From Lachnospiraceae bacterium (GTDB lineage Bacteria; Bacillota; Clostridia; Lachnospirales; Lachnospiraceae), in NCBI GenBank assembly GCA_017483425.1, contig JAFUWM010000311.1, forward strand, positions 1 through 5,057: 5,057 bases of DNA, read 5' to 3'. A program made the position numbers and the translations under genes. A model generated the notes under the pieces. The model did not search any database. It was not told the DNA's origin and worked only from the letters and a program-made list of their open reading frames with translations. Positions 1-5,057 of this stretch are shown here, one piece after another. Within the stretch, counting starts at the first letter, position 1; each line of letters opens with the position of its first letter.

Positions 1-2218
1 GCCGGAACCTCTCCCTGAGCCAGCGCCAGCAGTAGCCGACGATCCGAATAAACAGTTAAGTCCTGATGAGATAGCGGCGCTTTTTGCAGGCGCAGATACT
101 CCTGCAGAGCCTGAGGAAGCACCGGCAGAAGAGCCGGTTCCTGAACCAGCGCCCGAACCAGAGCCGGAACCTATCCCTGAGCCAGCGCCAGCAGTAGACG
201 ACGATCCGAATAAACAGTTAAGTCCTGATGAGATAGCGGCACTCTTTGCAGGCGCAGACACACCTGCAGAGCCCGTGGAACCGGCAGCAGAGGAGCCCCC
301 GGCCGAAGAGGAGTCCGGGGACGAACTCTCGCTGGATGATGTACTTGCCGAGGCTGAAAGCCTGAGCCTTGATGAGTCTGAAGAGGCAGTGGAGGAAGCT
401 GCCGCAGAGCCGGAGATTAAATATACGCTTTCCGAGGATGCTGAGATGCCCGGAGATGAGCTGCTCCAGGAGCCGGAAGCTGCACCAGAACCTGAACCTG
501 CAGCAGAAGCTAATGATGATCCGAACCATGTGATGACAGCGGATGAGATCGATGCGCTGTTTGCGGCTGCCGAGGATGTGGCTACAGACAGTACGCCTGA
601 ACCTGCCGCAGATACATCAGAGAGTGGTGAAGATGTATCGGCGAATGACGCTCTTGAGGAAGCACTGGGTCTTCTGGGTGATGACGCGGAGGCATCCGAT
701 CAGGACGTAACGGAGCTTATAGATGAGCTTGGCGATGACGCGGATCTTTCGGAAATGGGGGATCTGCTCAAAAAGGATGACAACCTCGATCTTGTAGATG
801 ATGACCTGATGTCTATGCTTACCGGAGAAGGAGAAGAGGATGGAGGAGAAGGTGACAGGACTCCTGAAGAGGATGAAGAGTCTGGAAAAGGTCGTAAAAA
901 GCGCAGAAAGAAAAGGAAAAAGAAGGACGAAGAGCCTGAAACAGATGAGGAAGGCAATCCGATCAAGAAGAAAGGGCTTTTGGGCAAGCTACAGGAATTC
1001 CTTTTTGCGGGAGATGACGAAGAAGAAACCGACCTGGAAAAAGAAGGCGCGGCATCTAATGTTGCAAATCCCAGCGAGCAGACTCTTGAAAATGCTGCCC
1101 TTCTAGGCGAAGACATACAGGCTGACAGCGGAAAAAAGAAAAAGAAGAAAGAAAAGAAGAAAAAGGAAAAACCAAAGAAAGAGAAGAAGCCGAAGGAAAA
1201 GAAACCGAAGAAGCCAAAGAAGGAAAAGCCGGTAGAAGATACCGTACCGGAGAAGAAGCTGCCTAAAAAGAAGGTGGCGGCCGTTGCGATATTCTTTACT
1301 TCTTTCCTGGCTGCTGTTACATTCTGCACCTTTGCCTTTGCGAATGTAGGATATGAGAGCGCGGCCAAGGCTAATTTTGAAAAGGGAGATTACGAGGGAG
1401 CCTATGATTCCCTTGTTGGACTTACGCACCTGTCTGAGGAGAGCAGGGATATCTATAACAGGTCATTCGTGCTCATGCGTCTGCAGAGAAAGATAGACGC
1501 ATATAACGAATACCAGCAGAGAGAACAATCGCTTGAAGCCATTGATTCACTGATGCAGGGTGTGGTGATCCATGATGCCCTTACGGAATATGCCGAGAGT
1601 CTTGGTGTGGGGCCTGATTTTGAGGCGCTTTATCAGGAGATACTTGGTTACCTTTCGGGGGTATATGGTGTAAGTCAGGATCTTGCAACGGATATTTCGA
1701 GGATGGGAGATGATCTTGAATATACGATGCTGCTCCTTGATATAGTTGATCCTACATGGCGTGATGAGATCGAGCCGACCGTGGAGCTGACTGAGGGCGG
1801 CGCGGCTATGCCCGAGTATACGGGAGAGCCTCCTCAGCCCGAGGAGAGTGAGAGTACGCCGGAGGATGGATCAGATGATGGCGGAGATGAAGATATACAG
1901 GAAGAGCCACAGGAAGAAGACGTTTATGAGGATACGGAAGCTCCCGACGATAACGGAGGGGAGCCTTCACAGGATGACGGAGGAAGCAGTGAAGGAGGCT
2001 TCACGTTAACGCCTGATGCCGGAACCGATATCACTAATTCGGACGGTACACATATTGAGATATCAAATCCTGAGTCGAACACGGGAAATAATGATTACAA
2101 TCCGGCTCCGTCCGGCGGATCGGATCCCGGAGACCAGAATACCGCAAGCGATGGTACGACGCTCTACAGCTTTAATGTGAAAAGGGGCGCGGACGGCACA
2201 TACCACCAGACAAATTGA
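1..2218 (+). CDS. Large single-pass membrane protein with EIDAL-like motif repeats, Lys-rich segments and a TPR-like extracytoplasmic domain (5' partial, function unknown)
   Basis: I do not recognise a named family. The frame is open from base 2 with no Met codon before the GTG at 275, so the true start lies left of the window; 738 residues are visible. Numbering from base 2: residues 1-290 are very acidic and Pro/Glu/Ala-rich and contain three L-S-x-D-E-I-x-A-L-F motifs (about 13-32, 67-86, 172-191). A Lys/Arg cluster (296-308) precedes a short amphipathic stretch G-L-L-G-K-L-Q-E-F-L-F (about 325-335). A 32-residue Lys-rich run (378-409) is followed by one hydrophobic segment (about 425-448). 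Residues 450-584 are helical and TPR-like (F-E-K-G-D-Y-E-G-A-Y near the start), and 585-738 form an acidic Gly/Ser/Pro-rich tail. The Lys-rich side should be cytoplasmic by the positive-inside rule, placing the TPR-like domain and tail outside. The stop lies 27 nt before hisH. The coding call is firm; topology is inferred and the role is unknown. Confidence 0.9.
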   Translation, partial: PEPLPEPAPAVADDPNKQLSPDEIAALFAGADTPAEPEEAPAEEPVPEPAPEPEPEPIPEPAPAVDDDPNKQLSPDEIAALFAGADTPAEPVEPAAEEPPAEEESGDELSLDDVLAEAESLSLDESEEAVEEAAAEPEIKYTLSEDAEMPGDELLQEPEAAPEPEPAAEANDDPNHVMTADEIDALFAAAEDVATDSTPEPAADTSESGEDVSANDALEEALGLLGDDAEASDQDVTELIDELGDDADLSEMGDLLKKDDNLDLVDDDLMSMLTGEGEEDGGEGDRTPEEDEESGKGRKKRRKKRKKKDEEPETDEEGNPIKKKGLLGKLQEFLFAGDDEEETDLEKEGAASNVANPSEQTLENAALLGEDIQADSGKKKKKKEKKKKEKPKKEKKPKEKKPKKPKKEKPVEDTVPEKKLPKKKVAAVAIFFTSFLAAVTFCTFAFANVGYESAAKANFEKGDYEGAYDSLVGLTHLSEESRDIYNRSFVLMRLQRKIDAYNEYQQREQSLEAIDSLMQGVVIHDALTEYAESLGVGPDFEALYQEILGYLSGVYGVSQDLATDISRMGDDLEYTMLLLDIVDPTWRDEIEPTVELTEGGAAMPEYTGEPPQPEESESTPEDGSDDGGDEDIQEEPQEEDVYEDTEAPDDNGGEPSQDDGGSSEGGFTLTPDAGTDITNSDGTHIEISNPESNTGNNDYNPAPSGGSDPGDQNTASDGTTLYSFNVKRGADGTYHQTN
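38..97 (+). repeat. EIDAL-like motif, copy 1
   Basis: These 20 codons begin D-D-P-N and contain L-S-P-D-E-I-A-A-L-F. The core resembles the N-terminal L-S-Q-x-E-I-D-A-L-L peptide of FliM and FliY, from memory of those families. In FliM this peptide binds phosphorylated CheY. Whether this copy binds any receiver domain is unknown. It sits in Pro/Glu-rich, probably disordered sequence, as expected for a short linear binding motif. Confidence 0.6.
200..259 (+). repeat. EIDAL-like motif, copy 2
   Basis: This copy is identical to copy 1 at the protein level over the 20 codons and lies exactly 162 bp downstream. It differs from copy 1 only at synonymous third positions (GCG/GCA, CTT/CTC, GAT/GAC). 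Its conservation while the flanking Pro/Glu-rich spacer changes suggests either a recent duplication or selection on the motif itself. Confidence 0.6.
515..574 (+). repeat. EIDAL-like motif, diverged copy 3
   Basis: The copy begins D-D-P-N and contains M-T-A-D-E-I-D-A-L-F-A-A-A. It lies 105 codons after copy 2 and is clearly diverged at DNA level, while the D-E-I-x-A-L-F core is kept. It is closer to the FliM/FliY form than the other two because it has Asp in the E-I-D-A-L position. Retention of the core in an otherwise diverged repeat argues that the motif is functional, although partners are unknown. Confidence 0.6.
1133..1228 (+). other. Lys-rich (KKEK/KPKK) cytoplasmic segment and polypurine tract
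   Basis: Thirty-two consecutive codons encode only Lys, Glu and Pro, mostly Lys. The DNA is purine-only from 1130 to 1171 (42 nt). The segment lies about 15 residues before the membrane span, so it probably faces the inner leaflet, where it could bind acidic phospholipid, nucleic acid or the acidic N-terminal half of the same protein. These roles are inferred. The A-rich stretch also contains an in-frame A-AAA-AAG heptamer at 1132-1138. Confidence 0.75.
1274..1345 (+). other. Predicted transmembrane segment of the large membrane protein
   Basis: About 24 codons encode an almost uninterrupted run of Val, Ala, Ile, Phe, Leu, Thr and Cys, directly preceded by K-K-L-P-K-K-K and followed by a polar TPR-like region. 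It is the only segment of this hydrophobicity and length in the visible protein, and it lies too far from any N-terminus to act as a cleaved signal peptide. The Lys flank on its N-terminal side implies N-in/C-out orientation. Confidence 0.85.
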
Positions 2219-2233
2219 GCCGGATTGAGCCAG
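2214..2233 (+). repeat. 10-bp tandem direct repeat at the first gene's stop codon
   Basis: ATTGAGCCGG is followed at once by ATTGAGCCAG (9 of 10 bases equal). The first copy contains the TGA stop of the upstream gene. The second contains an in-frame but probably unused TTG codon of the hisH frame. The last bases of the second copy begin the hisH ribosome binding site. It looks like a small local duplication; no function is claimed. Confidence 0.6.
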
Positions 2234-2240
2234 AGAAGGA
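2233..2240 (+). promoter_or_regulatory. Ribosome binding site of hisH
   Basis: GAGAAGGA ends 5 nt before the ATG at 2246. This purine-rich site decides the start: the TTG at 2225 in the same frame has no comparable site at the right distance and would add seven residues (M-S-Q-R-R-I-N) ahead of the family's usual M-I-A-I-I-D-Y beginning. Confidence 0.75.
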
Positions 2241-2245
2241 TAAAT

Positions 2246-2851
2246 ATGATAGCGATCATTGATTATGATGCAGGGAATATAAAAAGCGTTGAAAAGGCGG
2301 TACAGTACCTTGGCAGGGACTGTGTCACAACGAGAGACGCCGATACGATACTTAATGCGGATCATGTGATCCTGCCGGGGGTTGGAGCCTTTGGCGACGC
2401 AATGAAAAGACTTGATGAATACGGGCTTATCGGAGTAATAAAAAAGGTATGCCAAAAAGGCATACCTTTTCTTGGCATATGTCTGGGGTTGCAGCTCTTA
2501 TTTGAGACATCGGAGGAATCTCCGGGAGTGCAGGGTTTAGGCATATTAAAGGGAAGCATAAAGCGGCTTCCTGATGATGCCGGCTTAAAGGTTCCCGATA
2601 TAGGCTGGAATTCTTTGACGCTAAAAGGAGATGGCAGGCTTTTTAAGGGAATAAAGGATGAGAGCTTTGTCTATTTCGTGCATTCATATTATCTTGACGC
2701 GGAGGACAAGGATATAGTAAAGGCGGTGATCGGTTACGGCACAGAGGTCGATGCCTCGGTCGAGTCGGGTAATATCTTCGCTTGTCAGTTTCATCCCGAG
2801 AAATCGTCTGAAACCGGACTTTCGATACTGGAGAATTTTTTAAATGTATAG
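2246..2851 (+). CDS. hisH: Imidazole glycerol phosphate synthase, glutaminase subunit HisH
   Basis: HisH hydrolyses glutamine and passes the ammonia to HisF, which uses it to form imidazole glycerol phosphate in histidine synthesis; the complex is cytoplasmic. The 201-residue length matches the family. The class-I glutamine amidotransferase triad is visible: Cys79 in G-I-C-L-G, His183 and Glu185 in Q-F-H-P-E-K. The oxyanion-strand motif P-G-V-G is at 44-47, and the N-terminus I-I-D-Y-D-A-G-N is typical. The ATG at 2246 is chosen over the upstream TTG at 2225 because of the ribosome binding site and family alignment. The gene follows the membrane-protein gene by 27 nt and overlaps hisF by 8 nt. 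A perfect 12-bp inverted repeat lies inside it over the codons just before the Cys motif. The function is assigned with high confidence. Confidence 0.97.
   Translation: MIAIIDYDAGNIKSVEKAVQYLGRDCVTTRDADTILNADHVILPGVGAFGDAMKRLDEYGLIGVIKKVCQKGIPFLGICLGLQLLFETSEESPGVQGLGILKGSIKRLPDDAGLKVPDIGWNSLTLKGDGRLFKGIKDESFVYFVHSYYLDAEDKDIVKAVIGYGTEVDASVESGNIFACQFHPEKSSETGLSILENFLNV
2442..2470 (+). repeat. Perfect 12-bp inverted repeat (hairpin) inside hisH
   Basis: AAAAGGTATGCC (2442-2453) and GGCATACCTTTT (2459-2470) are exact reverse complements separated by five A residues. On the + strand the stem ends in four T, then CTT. On the - strand the same structure is followed by a run of six T (complement of 2440-2445), a better intrinsic-terminator shape. 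The bases TTGGCATA at 2472-2479 can also pair with TATGCCAA at 2448-2455, giving a competing 8-bp stem. The element lies within codons for [10 protein letters not shown], so it must coexist with protein constraint. The structure is certain from sequence; any regulatory role is inferred. Confidence 0.8.
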
Positions 2852-3611
2852 CAAGAGGATAATCCCCTGTCTGGATGTGAATAACGGCAGGGTAGTCAAG
2901 GGAGTGAATTTTGTTTCGCTTAAGGATGCCGGTGACCCTGTTGAGATAGCGAGGGCGTATGACAGGGAGGGAGCGGACGAGCTTGTATTCCTTGATATCA
3001 CGGCATCAAGCGATCACAGGGCTACGGTGGTGGAGCTTGTGAGAAGGGTTGCGGAGCAGGTATTCATCCCCTTTACCGTGGGTGGGGGAATAAGGACTGT
3101 GGAGGACTTCAGAGCCGTGCTGAGAGAGGGAGCCGACAAGGTTTCGGTAAACAGCGCGGCGATAATGGAGCCTGAACTCATATCTCAGGCAGCGGATAAA
3201 TTCGGATCACAGTGCGTAGTTCTCGCGATAGACGCGAAGAGACGTGAGGATGGCAAGGGCTGGACGGTATATAAAAACGGCGGCCGCATAGATATGGGTA
3301 TGGACGCTGTGGAGTGGGCAATAAAAGCAGTCGGATTAGGCGCGGGAGAGATCCTGCTTACATCGATGGATGCTGACGGTACCAAGGCCGGATACGATCT
3401 GGAGCTTACAAGGATCATAGCGGACGAGGTCAATGTGCCTGTGATCGCTTCGGGCGGAGCGGGAAGTCTGCAGGATTTCAGAGATGCTTTTATCAAAGGG
3501 CATGCCGAGGCAGCTCTTGCCGCGTCTTTATTTCACTATAAGGAGCTTACGATATCCGGGGTTAAGGAATACTTAAATGCTGAGGGAGTACCGGTAAGAT
3601 GGCAGCGATAG
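2844..3611 (+). CDS. hisF: Imidazole glycerol phosphate synthase, cyclase subunit HisF
   Basis: HisF uses HisH-derived ammonia to convert PRFAR into imidazole glycerol phosphate and AICAR, linking histidine to purine synthesis. The 255-residue (beta/alpha)8 protein matches the family length. The two catalytic aspartates fall at the canonical positions: Asp11 in C-L-D-V and Asp130 in A-I-D-A-K-R. Phosphate-binding glycine motifs are visible (T-V-G-G-G-I at 78-83 and A-S-G-G-A-G in the second half), as are F-L-D-I-T-A-S and G-E-I-L-L-T-S. The ATG at 2844 overlaps the last 8 nt of hisH (ATGTATAG), and a GGAG at 2830-2833 lies 10 nt upstream, so translation is likely coupled to hisH, which suits the 1:1 complex. 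The 3' end overlaps ung by 13 nt. No damage or odd residues were seen. Confidence 0.97.
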   Translation: MYSKRIIPCLDVNNGRVVKGVNFVSLKDAGDPVEIARAYDREGADELVFLDITASSDHRATVVELVRRVAEQVFIPFTVGGGIRTVEDFRAVLREGADKVSVNSAAIMEPELISQAADKFGSQCVVLAIDAKRREDGKGWTVYKNGGRIDMGMDAVEWAIKAVGLGAGEILLTSMDADGTKAGYDLELTRIIADEVNVPVIASGGAGSLQDFRDAFIKGHAEAALAASLFHYKELTISGVKEYLNAEGVPVRWQR

Positions 3612-4261
3612 ACGGCGCATGGGCAAAAGCGCTGGAGCCGGAATTTCATAAGGAATACTACAGAAAGCTTTATGCCTTTATTAAGCAGGAGTATTCCACG
3701 CAGGTGATATATCCGCCGTCTGATAAGCTTTTCACGGCGCTTCATATGACTCCGCTTGAAAAGGTCAAGGTCGTGATACTCGGGCAGGACCCGTATCATG
3801 AACCGGGACAGGCGATGGGAATGTCCTTTTCCGTGCCTGAGGGTATAGAGATACCGCCGTCATTAAAGAATATTTACAAAGAAATACATGAGGACGTGGG
3901 AGAGAAGATCCCTGATACCGGCGACCTTACGAGATGGGCGAAACAGGGAGTACTTCTTTTGAATGCCGTGCTCACGGTAAGGGAACATCAGGCAAACTCC
4001 CATAAGGACAAGGGCTGGGAGCAGCTTACCGACGCGATGATAAAGGCGGTGGACGCAGAGGATCGGCCTGTGGTATTCCTGCTCTGGGGCAGAAATGCGA
4101 GGGATAAAAAGGAGCTTATTACAAATCCCGGACATCTGGTGCTTGAAGCGGCGCATCCGAGTCCGCTTTCGGCATATAACGGCTTTTTCGGATGCAGGCA
4201 TTTTTCAAAATGCAACCGGTTTCTGACCGAAAACGGGGAGGAACCGATAGACTGGTCGTAG
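3599..4261 (+). CDS. ung: Uracil-DNA glycosylase, family 1 (UNG)
   Basis: The enzyme removes uracil from DNA, arising from cytosine deamination or dUMP incorporation, as the first step of base-excision repair in the cytoplasm. The 220-residue length fits bacterial UNG. Visible motifs are the water-activating loop G-Q-D-P-Y-H at 62-67 with catalytic Asp64, Phe77 in G-M-S-F-S-V-P (uracil stacking), L-L-L-N with Asn122 (uracil recognition), and H-P-S-P-L-S at 186-191 with the catalytic His186 and intercalating Leu190. The ATG at 3599 begins inside the last codons of hisF (13-nt overlap) and has GAGGGAG at 3582-3588, 10 nt upstream. The protein start aligns with the usual W-x-x-x-L-E-x-E-F beginning of the family. 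A DNA-repair gene coupled to histidine genes has no obvious functional logic, so it is probably operon hitch-hiking. Function is assigned with high confidence. Confidence 0.97.
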   Translation: MAAIDGAWAKALEPEFHKEYYRKLYAFIKQEYSTQVIYPPSDKLFTALHMTPLEKVKVVILGQDPYHEPGQAMGMSFSVPEGIEIPPSLKNIYKEIHEDVGEKIPDTGDLTRWAKQGVLLLNAVLTVREHQANSHKDKGWEQLTDAMIKAVDAEDRPVVFLLWGRNARDKKELITNPGHLVLEAAHPSPLSAYNGFFGCRHFSKCNRFLTENGEEPIDWS

Positions 4262-4269
4262 TTTTATAG

Positions 4270-4276
4270 AGGAGGA
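4270..4276 (+). promoter_or_regulatory. Strong ribosome binding site of the lysA-type gene
   Basis: AGGAGGA ends 3 nt before the ATG at 4280, within an 18-nt gap after the ung stop. It is the strongest Shine-Dalgarno match in the window, suggesting this gene is translated independently rather than by coupling. The gap is too short to hold a lysine riboswitch or a complete promoter plus terminator. Confidence 0.8.
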
Positions 4277-4279
4277 TTT

Positions 4280-5057
4280 ATGAAAAAACTGACATTCATA
4301 TCAAAGGACAAAGCAGAGGAGATCGCGCGAAAATACGGAACCCCGTATCACGTGTATGATGAAGCCGGCATAAGGGAGAACGCCAGGGCGGTAGCGGATG
4401 CTTTCAGCTGGAATAAGGGCTTCAGAGAGTACTTTGCGGTAAAAGCAACACCCAATCCGTTTATATTAAAGATATTTAAGGACTACGGGTTCGGGTGCGA
4501 CTGTTCATCAATGGCGGAGCTTAAGATGGCATATGCCGCGGGCTTCAGAGGTGAAGAGATAATGTTTTCTTCGAATGACACCCCGGCCGAGGAATATGAA
4601 TATGCCGCGAAGATAGGCGCTGTCATTAACTTTGACGATATCACCATGCTTCCGTATTATCTGGAAAATGTCGGAGAGTTTCCGGATACTATATGCTGCA
4701 GGTACAATCCGGGCGGTACGTTTTCAATAGCAAACGACATCATGGATAATCCCGGCGACAGCAAATACGGCATGACCGGCGAGCAGATGGTGGAGGCTTT
4801 TCGATCGCTTAAGGCTCATGGCGTGAAGCACTTCGGGATACACGCTTTTCTTGCGAGCAATACCGTGACGGACGATTACTATCCCACTCTTGCGGGGCAG
4901 CTCTTTGATCTTGCCGCGGAGCTGAAAAAGAAATGTCAGGTTGAGATCAGCTTCATAAATCTTTCAGGAGGAGTCGGGATTCCTTATAAGCCTGATCAGG
5001 AGCCGAACCATATCGACCGCATAGGAGACGGGGTCAGAAAGGAATATGAGAAGATCC
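4280..5057 (+). CDS. lysA: Diaminopimelate decarboxylase-type PLP enzyme (3' partial)
   Basis: This is most likely LysA, which decarboxylates meso-diaminopimelate to lysine, the last step of the pathway. The first 259 codons are visible; the family is usually a little over 400 residues, so roughly 150 or more are missing. The fold-III PLP domain is clear: F-A-V-K-A-T-P-N-P carries the probable PLP lysine (Lys55), followed by C-D-C-S-S-M-A-E-L, a G-I-H-A-F motif around His188 and a glycine-rich phosphate loop L-S-G-G-V-G-I-P-Y at 228-236. Two motifs differ from textbook LysA: A-F-L-A-S-N in place of C-H-I-G-S-Q, and S-G-G in place of G-G-G. This points to a divergent LysA clade or, less likely, another amino-acid decarboxylase of the same fold. 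The start at 4280 is set by a strong ribosome binding site 18 nt after ung. Confidence 0.87.
   Translation, partial: MKKLTFISKDKAEEIARKYGTPYHVYDEAGIRENARAVADAFSWNKGFREYFAVKATPNPFILKIFKDYGFGCDCSSMAELKMAYAAGFRGEEIMFSSNDTPAEEYEYAAKIGAVINFDDITMLPYYLENVGEFPDTICCRYNPGGTFSIANDIMDNPGDSKYGMTGEQMVEAFRSLKAHGVKHFGIHAFLASNTVTDDYYPTLAGQLFDLAAELKKKCQVEISFINLSGGVGIPYKPDQEPNHIDRIGDGVRKEYEKI

Larger units (their letters stand above)
1..274 (+). repeat. 162-bp in-frame tandem repeat, about 1.7 copies visible
   Basis: Bases 1-111 recur at 163-273. By eye six positions differ (11, 36, 79, 82, 97, 100 of the first copy), or about 95% identity. Four of these changes are synonymous and two alter a residue (Leu/Ile and Ala/Asp). 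The period of 162 bp equals 54 codons, so the frame is kept. After about base 111 of the unit the copies diverge into different Pro/Glu-rich sequence. The window begins inside the array, so more copies may lie to the left. Confidence 0.92.

Noticed and set aside
275..277. GTG as the start of the large membrane protein
   Set aside because: The frame is open upstream to the window edge and encodes the 54-residue repeat whose second copy runs straight into this GTG codon. No ribosome binding site precedes it.
840..1106. 88-codon + strand open frame in another phase
   Set aside because: It lies wholly inside the Lys/Glu-rich part of the large gene. Purine-rich sequence lacks stops in several frames, and the product has no recognisable features.
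700..1368. 222-codon open frame on the - strand, rich in Phe and Ser
   Set aside because: Its Phe/Ser runs are the complement of Lys and Glu/Asp codons of the + strand gene. It has no credible domain, and the + strand frame continues far beyond it on both sides.
2225..2227. TTG as the start of hisH
   Set aside because: The ATG at 2246 has a well-spaced GAGAAGGA site and gives the normal HisH N-terminus and length.
2063..2455. 130-codon open frame on the - strand across the hisH start
   Set aside because: It overlaps two well-supported + strand genes, has no familiar motif and no clear ribosome binding site. It is a shadow frame.
2511..2524. CGGAG-GAAT-CTCCG small hairpin in hisH
   Set aside because: A 5-bp stem is expected by chance in a gene of this size and no T-run follows.
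4198..4213. GCATTT/AAATGC hairpin near the end of ung as a possible terminator
   Set aside because: It has only 6 bp, mostly A-T, with a 4-nt loop and no T-run after it, and it lies within conserved ung codons.
4262..4279. Gap between ung and lysA as a promoter, terminator or lysine riboswitch
   Set aside because: Only 18 nt are available and they are filled mainly by the ribosome binding site, with no stem-loop present.

Overview
The window is a tightly packed, one-direction stretch of a bacterial chromosome. All five genes lie on the + strand: a large membrane-anchored protein of unknown function (cut by the left edge), hisH, hisF, ung and a lysA-type gene (cut by the right edge). GC content looks close to half by eye. 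Purine-rich Shine-Dalgarno sites, frequent AGG/AGA and ATA codons, and the protein styles suggest a Firmicute, most plausibly a Clostridia/Lachnospiraceae-type gut or rumen anaerobe. This assignment is an inference; no marker gene here proves it.

Region 1-2218 is one reading frame, already open at the left edge. It has a long acidic, Pro/Glu-rich N-terminal part, two Lys-rich stretches, one membrane segment (about 1274-1345), a TPR-like helical domain and an acidic, low-complexity C-terminal tail. The N-terminal part carries three copies of a short motif of the type L-S-x-D-E-I-x-A-L-F. This resembles the N-terminal EIDAL peptide of flagellar switch proteins FliM and FliY, which in FliM binds CheY-P. 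Two copies lie in a nearly identical 162-bp tandem repeat. This gene is the least understood part of the window.

Region 2246-4261 holds hisH and hisF, the two subunits of imidazole glycerol phosphate synthase, followed by ung, a family-1 uracil-DNA glycosylase. hisH overlaps hisF by 8 nt and hisF overlaps ung by 13 nt, so translation is probably coupled. Inside hisH is a perfect 12-bp inverted repeat with a 5-nt loop that looks like a terminator or regulatory hairpin.

Region 4280-5057 is the first 259 codons of a PLP-dependent fold-III decarboxylase, most likely diaminopimelate decarboxylase (lysine biosynthesis). It starts 18 nt after ung behind a strong ribosome binding site.

No gap exceeds 30 nt and no convincing terminator separates the genes, so the five probably share at least some transcripts. 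hisH/hisF make the imidazole ring of histidine and release AICAR to purine synthesis, lysA makes lysine, and ung does base-excision repair. The first gene has no evident metabolic link to the others. I saw no tRNA, rRNA, CRISPR array, insertion sequence or riboswitch.
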